From the NCBI GenBank assembly GCA_002792395.1, contig PFOG01000035.1:1-5390 (forward strand): a stretch of DNA of 5,390 nucleotides, read 5' to 3'. Positions 1 through 5,390 of this stretch are shown here, piece by piece. Position numbers and translations under genes: made by a program. Position 1 is the first letter of the stretch. Each line of letters begins with the position of its first letter. The DNA comes from Candidatus Portnoybacteria bacterium CG_4_10_14_0_2_um_filter_44_20 (GTDB taxonomy: Bacteria > Patescibacteriota > Minisyncoccia > Portnoybacterales > GCA-002795985). The notes beneath the pieces are model-generated. The model made no database searches, was not told the DNA's origin, and worked only from the letters and a program-made list of their open reading frames with translations.

Positions 1-2280
1 AGAAGCGACGAGAAGAATTTGAATAACGCTCGTGAGAGGCGGGGGAACAACGCCAAAAAATTCGGTCAGGAAGGCAATTCTGAATCCGACAAACAGGAGA
101 AAAAACTCGAAAACCGCAAGCCAAAAGAGCTGTTCTCTCCGTTTTCGTACGACAACGCCGCTGTAGGCGCCCGCGGCGAACAGGAAGAAAATGAAACCGA
201 AAGCCATAAAAGTAAGCACGGCAAGAGAATTTGGCGCGCTACCTTCGGAACGGCTAAGCTCCCAAACGAACACCGCGGCTATCCCCAAAGCTTGAGGGAT
301 CGAAGAAATAAGCGGAAAAGATATGACTCTCTTTAAGAATGGCTTCGCGCTGGCAGGGTTTACCTTTTCTCGCGGATGGATCGCCCAATACAAAATAAGG
401 AGGCCGGGCATTCCGATCGTGAAATAATTAATAAGCGTGATATTAAGAGGCGCGAACGGATAAGCATACCCCAAAATGCTTAAAATAACAAACAAGAAAA
501 ATCCCAGAAAAGTCTGATTGAAAAAAATACTCGCGAAAATCTCGGTATTCTCGATAATATTGTCCGCCAGCTTCACGCCTGACGGAAGTTCGGAAAAGCT
601 GTTGGTGGTAAGCACCACAGCCGCCAGCCGCCGCGTAGCCGGAGCGCCATCAAACATCGCGATACCAAGATCGGCTTTTTTGATGGCTAAGGCGTCGTTG
701 GCTCCATCTCCCACCATAGCGGTAAACCCGCCTTTTTTGAGCGCTTCCACGATCTTCTCCTTTTGCTCCGGCTGAATTCTGGCAAAGATAGTATACTGCC
801 TCGTTTTTTGCCGAAAGTCGTCCTCGTTCCATTTTTCCATTTCGGCGCCGGTGATAATTGCTTCGGTATCATTGACTCCGGCGGAGAAAGCGACAACTCG
901 CGCTGTTCCAGGATTATCCCCCGAAATGATGCGGATGCGGACTCCTCTAGCCTGGAAAAAACTGATTGCTTCGCGAGTACCTTCGCGAAGATTATTATGC
1001 AGAACAAAAACGGCCAGAACAGAAAGTTCGGCGCCTGGAAGCTCGCGCGGCAAAACGGTTCCCTTTAACCGGACAAAGCAGACAACGCGCTTCCCCGCGG
1101 CAGCACGTGTTTCAACCAGTTCCTCGAGCCATTGCTTTTCAGAATTATCGGCCAGATAGGGGAAAAAGGCCTCCGGCGCGCCCGCGAGAACCGTGACGCT
1201 ACCGAAATGCCCGTCTTTTACCACAACCCCTCCATAACGGCGCCATGAAGAAAAAGGCAGCGTTTCGCCAGCTTCTCCGTTGTATTTCCGGTTAAGGAAT
1301 TTTTCAATGGCAAGAATTGTTTCCGATGAATCACCTAATTTGCCAACATAGACCGCGACTAATTTCTCCGCGTCTTCTCTTGAAACCCCGCCGGACACCT
1401 GCATGCTTTCGACCGCGAGCGTATTTTCCGTCAGTGTGCCGGTCTTGTCCATACACAAGTTCTTAATACGCCCAAGTTTTTCGGTCGCGCCTATTTCTTG
1501 CAACAGCACATGCCTTTTAAAAGAATGCAGCGCGCCGTAGGCGAACAAGAGCGCCGTGGCCAGCACCAGCCCTTGTGGCACAAGCATACTGGTCAAGGCC
1601 CCGATATTTTTCACTACCAAAGTGGGGAGCTCTCCCACGACCAGGCCGCGAACAATGACAAAAGCAATGACCACCGCCAGAACGTATCCCGCGTATCTGA
1701 CGACTGTCTTGATCGAACGTTGGATCGGACTTGGATTAGCGGAATAATTTTGGATACCCGCGGTCATCTGAGCGATCCTGCTTTCCTCATAGGTAGTCCT
1801 AGCGCGCATTAAGCCGCCTCCAGAAGTAACAATACTGCCCGCCAAAACCATCTCTCCCTCTGTTTTGGAAAACGACCTGGATTCTCCTGTGATGAGCGCT
1901 TCATTCACTTCCAGGCCGCTTACGGACACGAGCAGGCCGTCGCACGGTATTTGATCGCCAAGCGCCAATTTAATACTGTCTTCTTTTTGTATTTCTTCCG
2001 GAAGCACTTGTTCCTCGGTTCCGTCCTGATTAACCCGGACAACGCGCGCGGCCGTGAGAAAATTTAATTTTTCAAGCGCCAGCCAGGCCTGGATATCCTT
2101 GGCAGTGCCAACAATCATGCTAACAAAAATTATAATGCCAAGAAAAAGCCCCTCTTTGAAATCGCCGAAGAAAAACAAAAGGCCGACAACCGCAAAAATA
2201 ATGAGATTGACGAGCAAAAAAACATTGCGGAATACGAGATGCCAGATCTCGCGAATTTTCCGCCCGTAAGATTGAGACAT
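1..2280 (-). CDS. P-type cation-transporting ATPase, CtpE/Exp7-like (C-terminus cut by window edge)
   Basis: I translated the minus strand from the ATG at 2280-2278 and found 760 codons with no stop before base 1. An in-frame TGA at 2301-2299 with no other ATG in between fixes this start, although the Shine-Dalgarno match is poor. The order is that of a P-type ATPase: M1-M2 (about 20-60), an actuator domain with TGES at 131-134, M3-M4 (about 196-247), the phosphorylation motif DKTGTLT with Asp278, a short N-domain with AGAPE at 366-370, SGDN at 453-456, the hinge GDGAND at 524-529, and M5-M10 from about 583. M10 is still running at the window edge, so only a few residues should be missing. 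The short N-terminus, SGDN and the M6 stretch TIGMP (621-625) fit the CtpE/Exp7 group, whose studied members are linked to calcium transport. The protein sits in the membrane and would move a cation using ATP. M4 reads PQGL (235-238) instead of the usual PEGL, so the substrate is uncertain. Confidence 0.93.
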   Translation of the reverse strand, partial: MSQSYGRKIREIWHLVFRNVFLLVNLIIFAVVGLLFFFGDFKEGLFLGIIIFVSMIVGTAKDIQAWLALEKLNFLTAARVVRVNQDGTEEQVLPEEIQKEDSIKLALGDQIPCDGLLVSVSGLEVNEALITGESRSFSKTEGEMVLAGSIVTSGGGLMRARTTYEESRIAQMTAGIQNYSANPSPIQRSIKTVVRYAGYVLAVVIAFVIVRGLVVGELPTLVVKNIGALTSMLVPQGLVLATALLFAYGALHSFKRHVLLQEIGATEKLGRIKNLCMDKTGTLTENTLAVESMQVSGGVSREDAEKLVAVYVGKLGDSSETILAIEKFLNRKYNGEAGETLPFSSWRRYGGVVVKDGHFGSVTVLAGAPEAFFPYLADNSEKQWLEELVETRAAAGKRVVCFVRLKGTVLPRELPGAELSVLAVFVLHNNLREGTREAISFFQARGVRIRIISGDNPGTARVVAFSAGVNDTEAIITGAEMEKWNEDDFRQKTRQYTIFARIQPEQKEKIVEALKKGGFTAMVGDGANDALAIKKADLGIAMFDGAPATRRLAAVVLTTNSFSELPSGVKLADNIIENTEIFASIFFNQTFLGFFLFVILSILGYAYPFAPLNITLINYFTIGMPGLLILYWAIHPREKVNPASAKPFLKRVISFPLISSIPQALGIAAVFVWELSRSEGSAPNSLAVLTFMAFGFIFFLFAAGAYSGVVVRKRREQLFWLAVFEFFLLFVGFRIAFLTEFFGVVPPPLTSVIQILLVAS

Positions 2281-2312
2281 ATTATTTAAAATTCTATCTC
2301 AGTTTATGCCTA

Positions 2313-2341
2313 ATTATATCAAAAAATCGCCTCTCTGGCGA
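2313..2341 (-). promoter_or_regulatory. Probable sigma70-type promoter of the P-type ATPase gene, extended -10
   Basis: On the minus strand a perfect TATAAT lies at 2318-2313, preceded by TG plus one base, giving the extended form TGATATAAT. Exactly 17 bases upstream is TCGCCA (2341-2336), a 4/6 match to the -35 consensus. Transcription would begin near 2306, giving a leader of about 26 bases before the ATG at 2280. The -35 lies inside a small inverted repeat (TCGCC, 5-base spacer, GGCGA; 2327-2341), which could be an operator or chance. Confidence 0.65.
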
Positions 2342-2575
2342 CAAAAATCCTAACTGTTGATAGTTGATAGCTACTTTTGAATTCGAGATTGGCTGAAGTG
2401 CTGCAATTCGAACCATCTCGGTCGCCCTATTGCGGTCATGGCCTTAAACCTTATTTTGACTTCAGAATATCTTTAGAATAGCGCAAAATCGGCTTGAGTC
2501 CTAAATGGTCCTGATGCTGGTTAATAACAAACGTAAATGCAAAAAAACGTCTCGATGGCGATTACGCCTCCAAAT

Positions 2576-2603
2576 ATGCGCCGGGGGAAATGCGCCGGGG
2601 AAA
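2576..2603. repeat. 14-bp tandem direct repeat, two near-identical copies
   Basis: ATGCGCCGGGGGAA (2576-2589) is followed directly by ATGCGCCGGGGAAA (2590-2603), with a single difference between copies. The GC-rich core stands out from the AT-rich promoter next to it. The second copy ends two bases before the -35 element at 2606. Two in-phase copies at this location are what an activator or repressor site could look like, but a simple slippage duplication explains them equally well. Confidence 0.6.
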
Positions 2604-2605
2604 CG

Positions 2606-2634
2606 TTGACTTTTAAAAAATAATTATATAATAT
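2606..2634 (+). promoter_or_regulatory. Strong sigma70-type promoter for the 203-residue protein
   Basis: TTGACT (2606-2611, 5/6 match) and TAATAT (2629-2634, 4/6 match) are separated by exactly 17 bases of AT-rich sequence. Transcription would start near 2641, leaving a leader of about 45 bases that includes the ribosome binding site. This is the clearest promoter in the window. Confidence 0.75.
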
Positions 2635-2674
2635 TCCGAATACGATACCGACTAGTATTTTAACAACAAAATGC

Positions 2675-2681
2675 GGAGGAG
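2675..2681 (+). promoter_or_regulatory. Ribosome binding site of the 203-residue protein
   Basis: GGAGGAG lies five bases before the ATG at 2687. It is close to the perfect anti-Shine-Dalgarno complement and fixes the start codon. An ATG at 2671 is in another frame and has no such site. Confidence 0.85.
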
Positions 2682-2686
2682 CTATA

Positions 2687-3298
2687 ATGCGTTTGCTTTA
2701 TCACGTTCCGATTATTCACGCAATCACAGACTATGGATCGTTGGCATCCAGTTTCGAAGCAGCTTGGACAAGAGATGTCGGACAAGATGTTTTTCAAAAA
2801 AAACAAAAACAGATTGAAGATTTCTGGCGGTTGGCTGAAAATAAAATAAATCGGCTGATAAATGATTTTTCGGGGGCGATTATTTATCAGGACAGTTTTC
2901 CGGTCGGAAGCCGTGAAAAATTAAGCAAATTTTTCGAGCTTATGATCGTTGACCAACCCAAGAGCCCTAATTTTCAGTTAATTCAAAAACTGTTGAAAAA
3001 AGGCGCGATTTTAGAAGGCACGGAAGACAGAAATCTGATTGTGGAACAAGTTGAAATCTATAAAGCCATTGCCAGGGCGGCTACACCCGAGGAGCAAAGG
3101 GTAGTTTTAATAGAAACCGAGGAACGTTCAATCGAGATCACAAAACTGCGGGATCAATTCATCGCCCGCCGAATTTACGGCACGCTTCCCAAAAACGGAC
3201 GAGGATTGATTTTTATCGGTCGCGCTCACGACGTCGTAAGCGAACTGAAAAAACTCAACAATCTAGGGAAAGATAAAATTCGTATTATTTGCCTTTAA
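2687..3298 (+). CDS. Uncharacterised 203-residue protein
   Basis: The start is well supported by a strong ribosome binding site and a near-consensus promoter, and a terminator follows the stop, so this is very likely a real, independently transcribed gene. I do not recognise the family with confidence. There is no signal peptide or membrane helix, so it is probably cytoplasmic. The N-terminus has a hydrophobic strand followed by PIIHAITDYGSL (8-19), with His6, His11 and Asp15. A charged helical stretch covers about 35-60. The strand GAIIYQDS (63-70) and the segment KKGAILEGTED (104-114) look like beta-alpha units. The last third has RDQFIARRI (155-163) and then a hydrophobic strand ending in GRAHDV (178-183), with His181. 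This tail, a helix with R-D-x-x-x-A followed by an I/L-rich strand and G-x-x-H, loosely resembles the end of TraB/ChaN-like (Tiki superfamily) proteins, but that is a weak analogy. The scattered His and Asp residues could form a metal or active site. Confidence 0.85.
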   Translation: MRLLYHVPIIHAITDYGSLASSFEAAWTRDVGQDVFQKKQKQIEDFWRLAENKINRLINDFSGAIIYQDSFPVGSREKLSKFFELMIVDQPKSPNFQLIQKLLKKGAILEGTEDRNLIVEQVEIYKAIARAATPEEQRVVLIETEERSIEITKLRDQFIARRIYGTLPKNGRGLIFIGRAHDVVSELKKLNNLGKDKIRIICL

Positions 3299-3315
3299 TT
3301 CTTACTTTAAGAAAG

Positions 3316-3345
3316 AACCCGGGATAAAATCCCGGGTTTTAATTA
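3316..3345. terminator. Probable bidirectional intrinsic terminator between convergent genes
   Basis: A perfect 10-bp stem, AACCCGGGAT (3316-3325) against ATCCCGGGTT (3329-3338), encloses a three-base AAA loop. On the plus strand it is followed by T-rich sequence and lies 18 bases after the stop of the 203-residue gene. On the minus strand it is followed by TTCTTTCTT and lies 24 bases beyond the stop of the AAA gene. It can therefore serve both converging transcripts. Confidence 0.88.
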
Positions 3346-3361
3346 TAATTTAGATTAATTC

Positions 3362-5104
3362 TTAATATTTTCTTTCCTTAATTTCTTCAAGAGCTGCTTG
3401 AAAGTCGCTCGCGGTGATTTGGAGCTCTTCTTTCATCTCGCCTTGAATATGTCTTTCCAGCGCGATTCGTTTCGCGCTGGTGCACATCCATTCAACCATT
3501 GCCCCACTGCGCCCTTCCGTGGCTTCTACCAGCCCGTCGATGTTTATTTTTTCGATTTTAACCAGAGTGTTACGGAGGTGAATTTTAATAATTTCGGCAC
3601 GAGCCTCGGCGTCCGGTAATGAAATTTCATACTGCAAATCAAGACGCCCTGGCCGCAAGAGTGCCGGGTCGACCAAGTCCGCCCGGTTGGTTGCCGCGAT
3701 GATAAACACGTCGGAGAACTCTCCGGCACCGTCGATTTCCGCCAAAAGCTGGCTGACCGCGCGGTCTGTCACGTCTGAACCGAGATTCCGACCACGAACC
3801 GGCGCGAGCGCCTCCGCTTCATCCAGAAAAATAATGCAAGGCTTTGCCAGGCGCGCTTTCCAAAAGAGGTCGCGAATTGCTTCTTCCGTATTACCAACCC
3901 ACTTGCTTAGAAGCGCCGGGCCATTCACCGCCAAAAAATTGAAATCGCTTTCTGTGGCAACCGCTTTAGCCAATAGAGTTTTGCCGCAACCAGGAGGGCC
4001 AAAAAGAAGCAAACCCTTGGGTTGGCGCAAATTCATTTTCTTGATAAGTTCCGCGTATTTCAGCGGCCAAATTACCACCCTCTGCAATTCCCGTTTCGCC
4101 GCTTCAAGTCCTCCGATATCCGTCCACTTGACCTTAGCAACTTCAGTAAAACCCTCTCTGATGAGCGACGGTATGACATCGTTAATAATCTGGCAGAATT
4201 CATCGCGGCCGACAAACAGATTTTTGATAATTTTTTCTTCTTTCTGTCCTTTTTTTAATTCAGCCACCGCCTGTTGCAAAAGCTTTTGGCTAAGCTTCGC
4301 GCAAACGCCAGCAATATCCGCGCCGGTGAAACCATGGGCGCGTTTTGCCAATTCTTCCAAATCAACATCGGACGCCAATGGCATACTCTTCGTATGAATC
4401 TGGAAAATCTGTTTCCGGCCCCATTCGTCCGGAGGCAATACTACAATTTCAACATCGAACCGTCCGTGGCGCCGCAACGCGGGATCTAACATGTGGGGCT
4501 TGTTGGTCGTCGCGATAAACGTCACCCCATCTTTCTCTCCCGCACCGTCCATAATTGAACAAAGAGTGCTCACAATGCTTCTCTCGGTCTCGTTGACCAT
4601 ATGGTCGCGCTTACCGCCGATTGCGTCAATCTCGTCAATAATAAGTATCCCGTTGGGCCGGACCGCTTCGTAGGGGGCTTTTAAGTTTCCCTCTGAGGCG
4701 CCTACGCGCCATCCTTTAATTTCCGACCCCTGGATAAGGCAGACTTTCCGTCCGGTTTGATTAGCCAACGCTTGCGCTAATAGAGTTTTACCGCAACCGG
4801 GAGGACCGGAAAGAAGCACCCCGCGGGTACGCTTTCTTCCCAAACGCGTCCAAAGTTCAGGATATTTTTCCGCGCCGTTGATAACTAAATCCAGTTCGGC
4901 AATAAGTTCATCCAGACCGCCGATATCAGTATAAGAAACTCCCGTATTCCTGATCTGGCCGCCGGGCCTGCCTTCGTTCAACTTACCGTCCATTTGTCCT
5001 CCTTGACCAATCTGATCAAGCGATCTTATTCTCCAACCGCCCGAAGCTTGAAATGGTTCTCCGGTTGATGTTTTCGAGGGTATTGACCTTCTTGGTATCG
5101 CCAT
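3362..5104 (-). CDS. Tandem AAA ATPase, Cdc48/VAT-like, lacking the N-domain
   Basis: This encodes 580 residues from the ATG at 5104, chosen because AAAGGAG sits five bases upstream. The frame stays open to an ATG at 5233, but that one overlaps a terminator and has no such site. Residues 1-56 are Gly/Ser/Arg/Gln-rich and probably disordered. D1 spans about 57-280: Walker A GPPGCGKT 100-107, Walker B ILIIDE 153-158, sensor-1 Asn201, arginine fingers in LRRHGRFD 210-217, and GFTGAD 258-263. D2 spans about 325-580: GPPGCGKT 369-376, CIIFLDE 423-429, Asn473, LLRPGRLD 482-489, and SGAM 533-536 where SGAD is usual. The linker with PSLIRE (312-317) and the repeated TDIGGL are typical of Cdc48, VAT and p97, hexameric motors that thread and unfold proteins. 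Both modules look able to bind and hydrolyse ATP, and both have a pore-loop Trp (132 and 402). The roughly 190-residue N-domain of the family is missing, and the C-terminus ERKY is not an HbYX proteasome-docking tail. The gene is probably cytoplasmic protein quality control; its substrate is unknown. Confidence 0.95.
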   Translation of the reverse strand: MAIPRRSIPSKTSTGEPFQASGGWRIRSLDQIGQGGQMDGKLNEGRPGGQIRNTGVSYTDIGGLDELIAELDLVINGAEKYPELWTRLGRKRTRGVLLSGPPGCGKTLLAQALANQTGRKVCLIQGSEIKGWRVGASEGNLKAPYEAVRPNGILIIDEIDAIGGKRDHMVNETERSIVSTLCSIMDGAGEKDGVTFIATTNKPHMLDPALRRHGRFDVEIVVLPPDEWGRKQIFQIHTKSMPLASDVDLEELAKRAHGFTGADIAGVCAKLSQKLLQQAVAELKKGQKEEKIIKNLFVGRDEFCQIINDVIPSLIREGFTEVAKVKWTDIGGLEAAKRELQRVVIWPLKYAELIKKMNLRQPKGLLLFGPPGCGKTLLAKAVATESDFNFLAVNGPALLSKWVGNTEEAIRDLFWKARLAKPCIIFLDEAEALAPVRGRNLGSDVTDRAVSQLLAEIDGAGEFSDVFIIAATNRADLVDPALLRPGRLDLQYEISLPDAEARAEIIKIHLRNTLVKIEKINIDGLVEATEGRSGAMVEWMCTSAKRIALERHIQGEMKEELQITASDFQAALEEIKERKY

Positions 5105-5109
5105 TATTT

Positions 5110-5116
5110 CTCCTTT
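5110..5116 (-). promoter_or_regulatory. Ribosome binding site deciding the AAA ATPase start
   Basis: On the minus strand AAAGGAG (5116-5110) is followed by five bases and the ATG at 5104. No comparable site precedes the in-frame upstream ATGs at 5233, 5179 or 5176. This favours the 580-residue product over a 623-residue one. Confidence 0.85.
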
Positions 5117-5164
5117 CACCTGCCGTGTATTTATTGTTTTGTTAAAGAAATCTAAGCTATTTGG

Positions 5165-5193
5165 AAAATAACACATCATATATTTTATTACAA
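5165..5193 (-). promoter_or_regulatory. Possible promoter of the AAA ATPase gene
   Basis: TTGTAA (5193-5188) and TATTTT (5170-5165) on the minus strand each match the consensus at 4/6 and are 17 bases apart. The start site would fall near 5158, giving a leader of about 54 bases. An equally good alternative in the same AT-rich stretch pairs TCGAAT with TAAAAT further upstream (5210-5182). A promoter is expected here because a terminator lies just upstream, but which element is used is unclear. Confidence 0.4.
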
Positions 5194-5220
5194 GAAACCC
5201 CCTGATTCGAACCGCCACAA

Positions 5221-5254
5221 AACACAAAAACATCGCTCAATCGAGCGATATTTT
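5221..5254 (-). terminator. Intrinsic terminator upstream of the AAA ATPase gene
   Basis: Read on the minus strand, ATCGCTC (5249-5243), the loop GATT and GAGCGAT (5238-5232) form a perfect 7-bp stem. A T-G wobble and four A-T pairs extend it to 12 bp. It is followed by GTTTTTGTGTTTTG. It most likely ends transcription of a minus-strand gene entering from the right. Because it lies about 120 bases before the AAA start it could alternatively act as an attenuator if a promoter lies further upstream. On the plus strand the trailing sequence is much less T-rich. Confidence 0.75.
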
Positions 5255-5259
5255 GGCAA

Positions 5260-5390
5260 TTAGATGGGACTCGGTTTCTCATCCTCGTCGGGTGATCGCC
5301 CGAAGAGGGCGAGAACCAAAATTTCTTGACAAAATCGGAAAATGGCTCCGTTGAGCCGTCTCAGTCGGTCGTCTTCGCTTGTTTGTGTTC
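5260..5390 (-). CDS. Possible C-terminal end of a minus-strand gene (partial, uncertain)
   Basis: One minus-strand frame is open from the window edge to a TAA at 5262-5260, giving 42 residues. They include a hydrophobic/amphipathic stretch, FRFCQEILVLALFG (17-30), and an acidic tail, SPDEDEKPSPI (32-42). The stop lies just six bases before the base of a terminator stem, which is how a real gene end often looks. However, 42 open codons can occur by chance, a second frame is open for 36 codons, and a third ends in TGA at 5363-5361 directly before another small hairpin (5344-5357). The terminator implies that some minus-strand transcript ends here; which frame, if any, is the gene cannot be decided from this window. 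No homology is recognised. Confidence 0.3.
   Translation of the reverse strand, partial: TQTSEDDRLRRLNGAIFRFCQEILVLALFGRSPDEDEKPSPI
5283..5312. repeat. Two overlapping, mutually exclusive hairpins
   Basis: Hairpin A pairs CCTC-g-TCGGG (5283-5292) with CCCGA-a-GAGG (5299-5308), a nine-pair stem with one G/A mismatch. Hairpin B pairs TCGCCC (5296-5301) with GGGCGA (5307-5312), a perfect six-pair stem. They share bases, so only one can form at a time. The stretch could lie inside the partial coding region or belong to an untranslated RNA ahead of the terminator at 5221-5254. Confidence 0.5.

Larger units (their letters stand above)
2281..2686. other. Divergent intergenic region with two outward promoters and short repeats
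   Basis: These 406 bases lie between two genes that face away from each other. The left end carries the ATPase promoter and the right end the promoter of the 203-residue protein. Between them I find a 7-base tandem repeat (GTTGATA twice, 2356-2369), an inverted repeat with a one-base bulge (CGAGATTGG at 2384-2392 against CCATCTCG at 2413-2420), a small hairpin GGCG-ATTA-CGCC near 2557-2568, and a 14-bp tandem repeat at 2576-2603. No convincing gene, tRNA or known RNA element is visible in 2345-2575. Short open frames here lack ribosome binding sites. Confidence 0.7.

Noticed and set aside
19..1812. Several open frames of 60-106 codons on the plus strand and in another minus frame
   Set aside because: All lie within the continuous 760-codon P-type ATPase frame and are explained as shadows of it.
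2294..2416. Minus-strand open frame of 40 codons upstream of the ATPase gene
   Set aside because: It has no ribosome binding site, runs through the well-matched ATPase promoter and ends in its leader. Its length is within chance.
2456..2484. TTGACT on the plus strand in the intergenic region as a second promoter
   Set aside because: At a 17-base spacing the -10 position is TAGCGC, a poor match, and the better TAGAAT is only 12 bases away.
2505..2609. Plus-strand open frame of 34 codons (basic peptide) before the 203-residue gene
   Set aside because: It has no ribosome binding site, its second half is the 14-bp tandem repeat, and it ends inside the -35 element.
3687..4397. Long plus-strand open frame of 236 codons inside the AAA ATPase gene
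   Set aside because: It is the antisense shadow of the AAA gene, whose motifs are unmistakable on the other strand. It has no recognisable domain and its composition follows the opposite strand's codons.
5195..5220. GGTTCGAATC on the minus strand, resembling a tRNA T-loop
   Set aside because: The flanking bases do not form the five-pair T-stem, and no acceptor, D or anticodon arms can be folded around it. The similar GGTTCGAATT at 2403-2412 fails in the same way.
5105..5233. A 43-residue upstream extension of the AAA ATPase to the ATG at 5233
   Set aside because: It overlaps the T-tract and loop-side stem of a terminator, lacks a ribosome binding site and covers the likely promoter, whereas the ATG at 5104 has a strong site.
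5326..5354. TTGACA on the plus strand as a possible promoter -35
   Set aside because: No acceptable -10 hexamer occurs 16-18 bases downstream (the 17-base position reads CGTTGA), and no plus-strand gene start follows in the window.

Overview
This window looks like ordinary chromosomal DNA from a bacterium. Its genes are compact, its ribosome binding sites are purine-rich Shine-Dalgarno sites, its promoters are sigma70-like, and hairpin-plus-T-tract terminators separate the transcription units. The mix of genes (a small CtpE/Exp7-like P-type ATPase, a tandem Cdc48-like AAA ATPase without an N-domain, and an unrecognised 203-residue protein) with AT-rich spacers would fit an uncultured lineage such as a candidate phylum. 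That placement is only a guess. All four coding regions use ordinary stops and nothing points to a recoded genetic code.

Layout from left to right. Positions 1-2280 (minus strand) hold a P-type cation-transporting ATPase that is complete except for its extreme C-terminus, which leaves the window at base 1. Its promoter, with an extended -10 element, lies at 2313-2341. Positions 2281-2686 are a 406-base divergent intergenic region carrying both outward promoters, a 14-bp tandem repeat just upstream of the right-hand promoter, and several small inverted repeats. Positions 2687-3298 (plus strand) encode the 203-residue uncharacterised protein, which has a near-consensus promoter and a strong ribosome binding site. 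A perfect 10-bp hairpin at 3316-3338 lies between this gene and the convergent AAA gene and probably terminates transcription from both sides. Positions 3362-5104 (minus strand) encode a 580-residue ATPase with two intact AAA modules. Positions 5105-5390 hold its short leader, a clear minus-strand terminator at 5221-5254, and beyond it a hairpin-rich stretch that may contain the end of another minus-strand gene.

No mobile element, CRISPR array, tRNA or rRNA was found. The genes do not form an obvious pathway. Two are ATP-driven machines (ion transport; protein unfolding or remodelling), each with its own promoter region, and the 203-residue protein is transcribed on its own. The points most worth a second look are the PQGL motif in the ion-binding helix of the P-type ATPase (Gln where the family normally has Glu), the Cdc48-like protein with two seemingly active modules, aromatic pore loops in both and no N-domain, and the conserved-looking His/Asp pattern of the 203-residue orphan.
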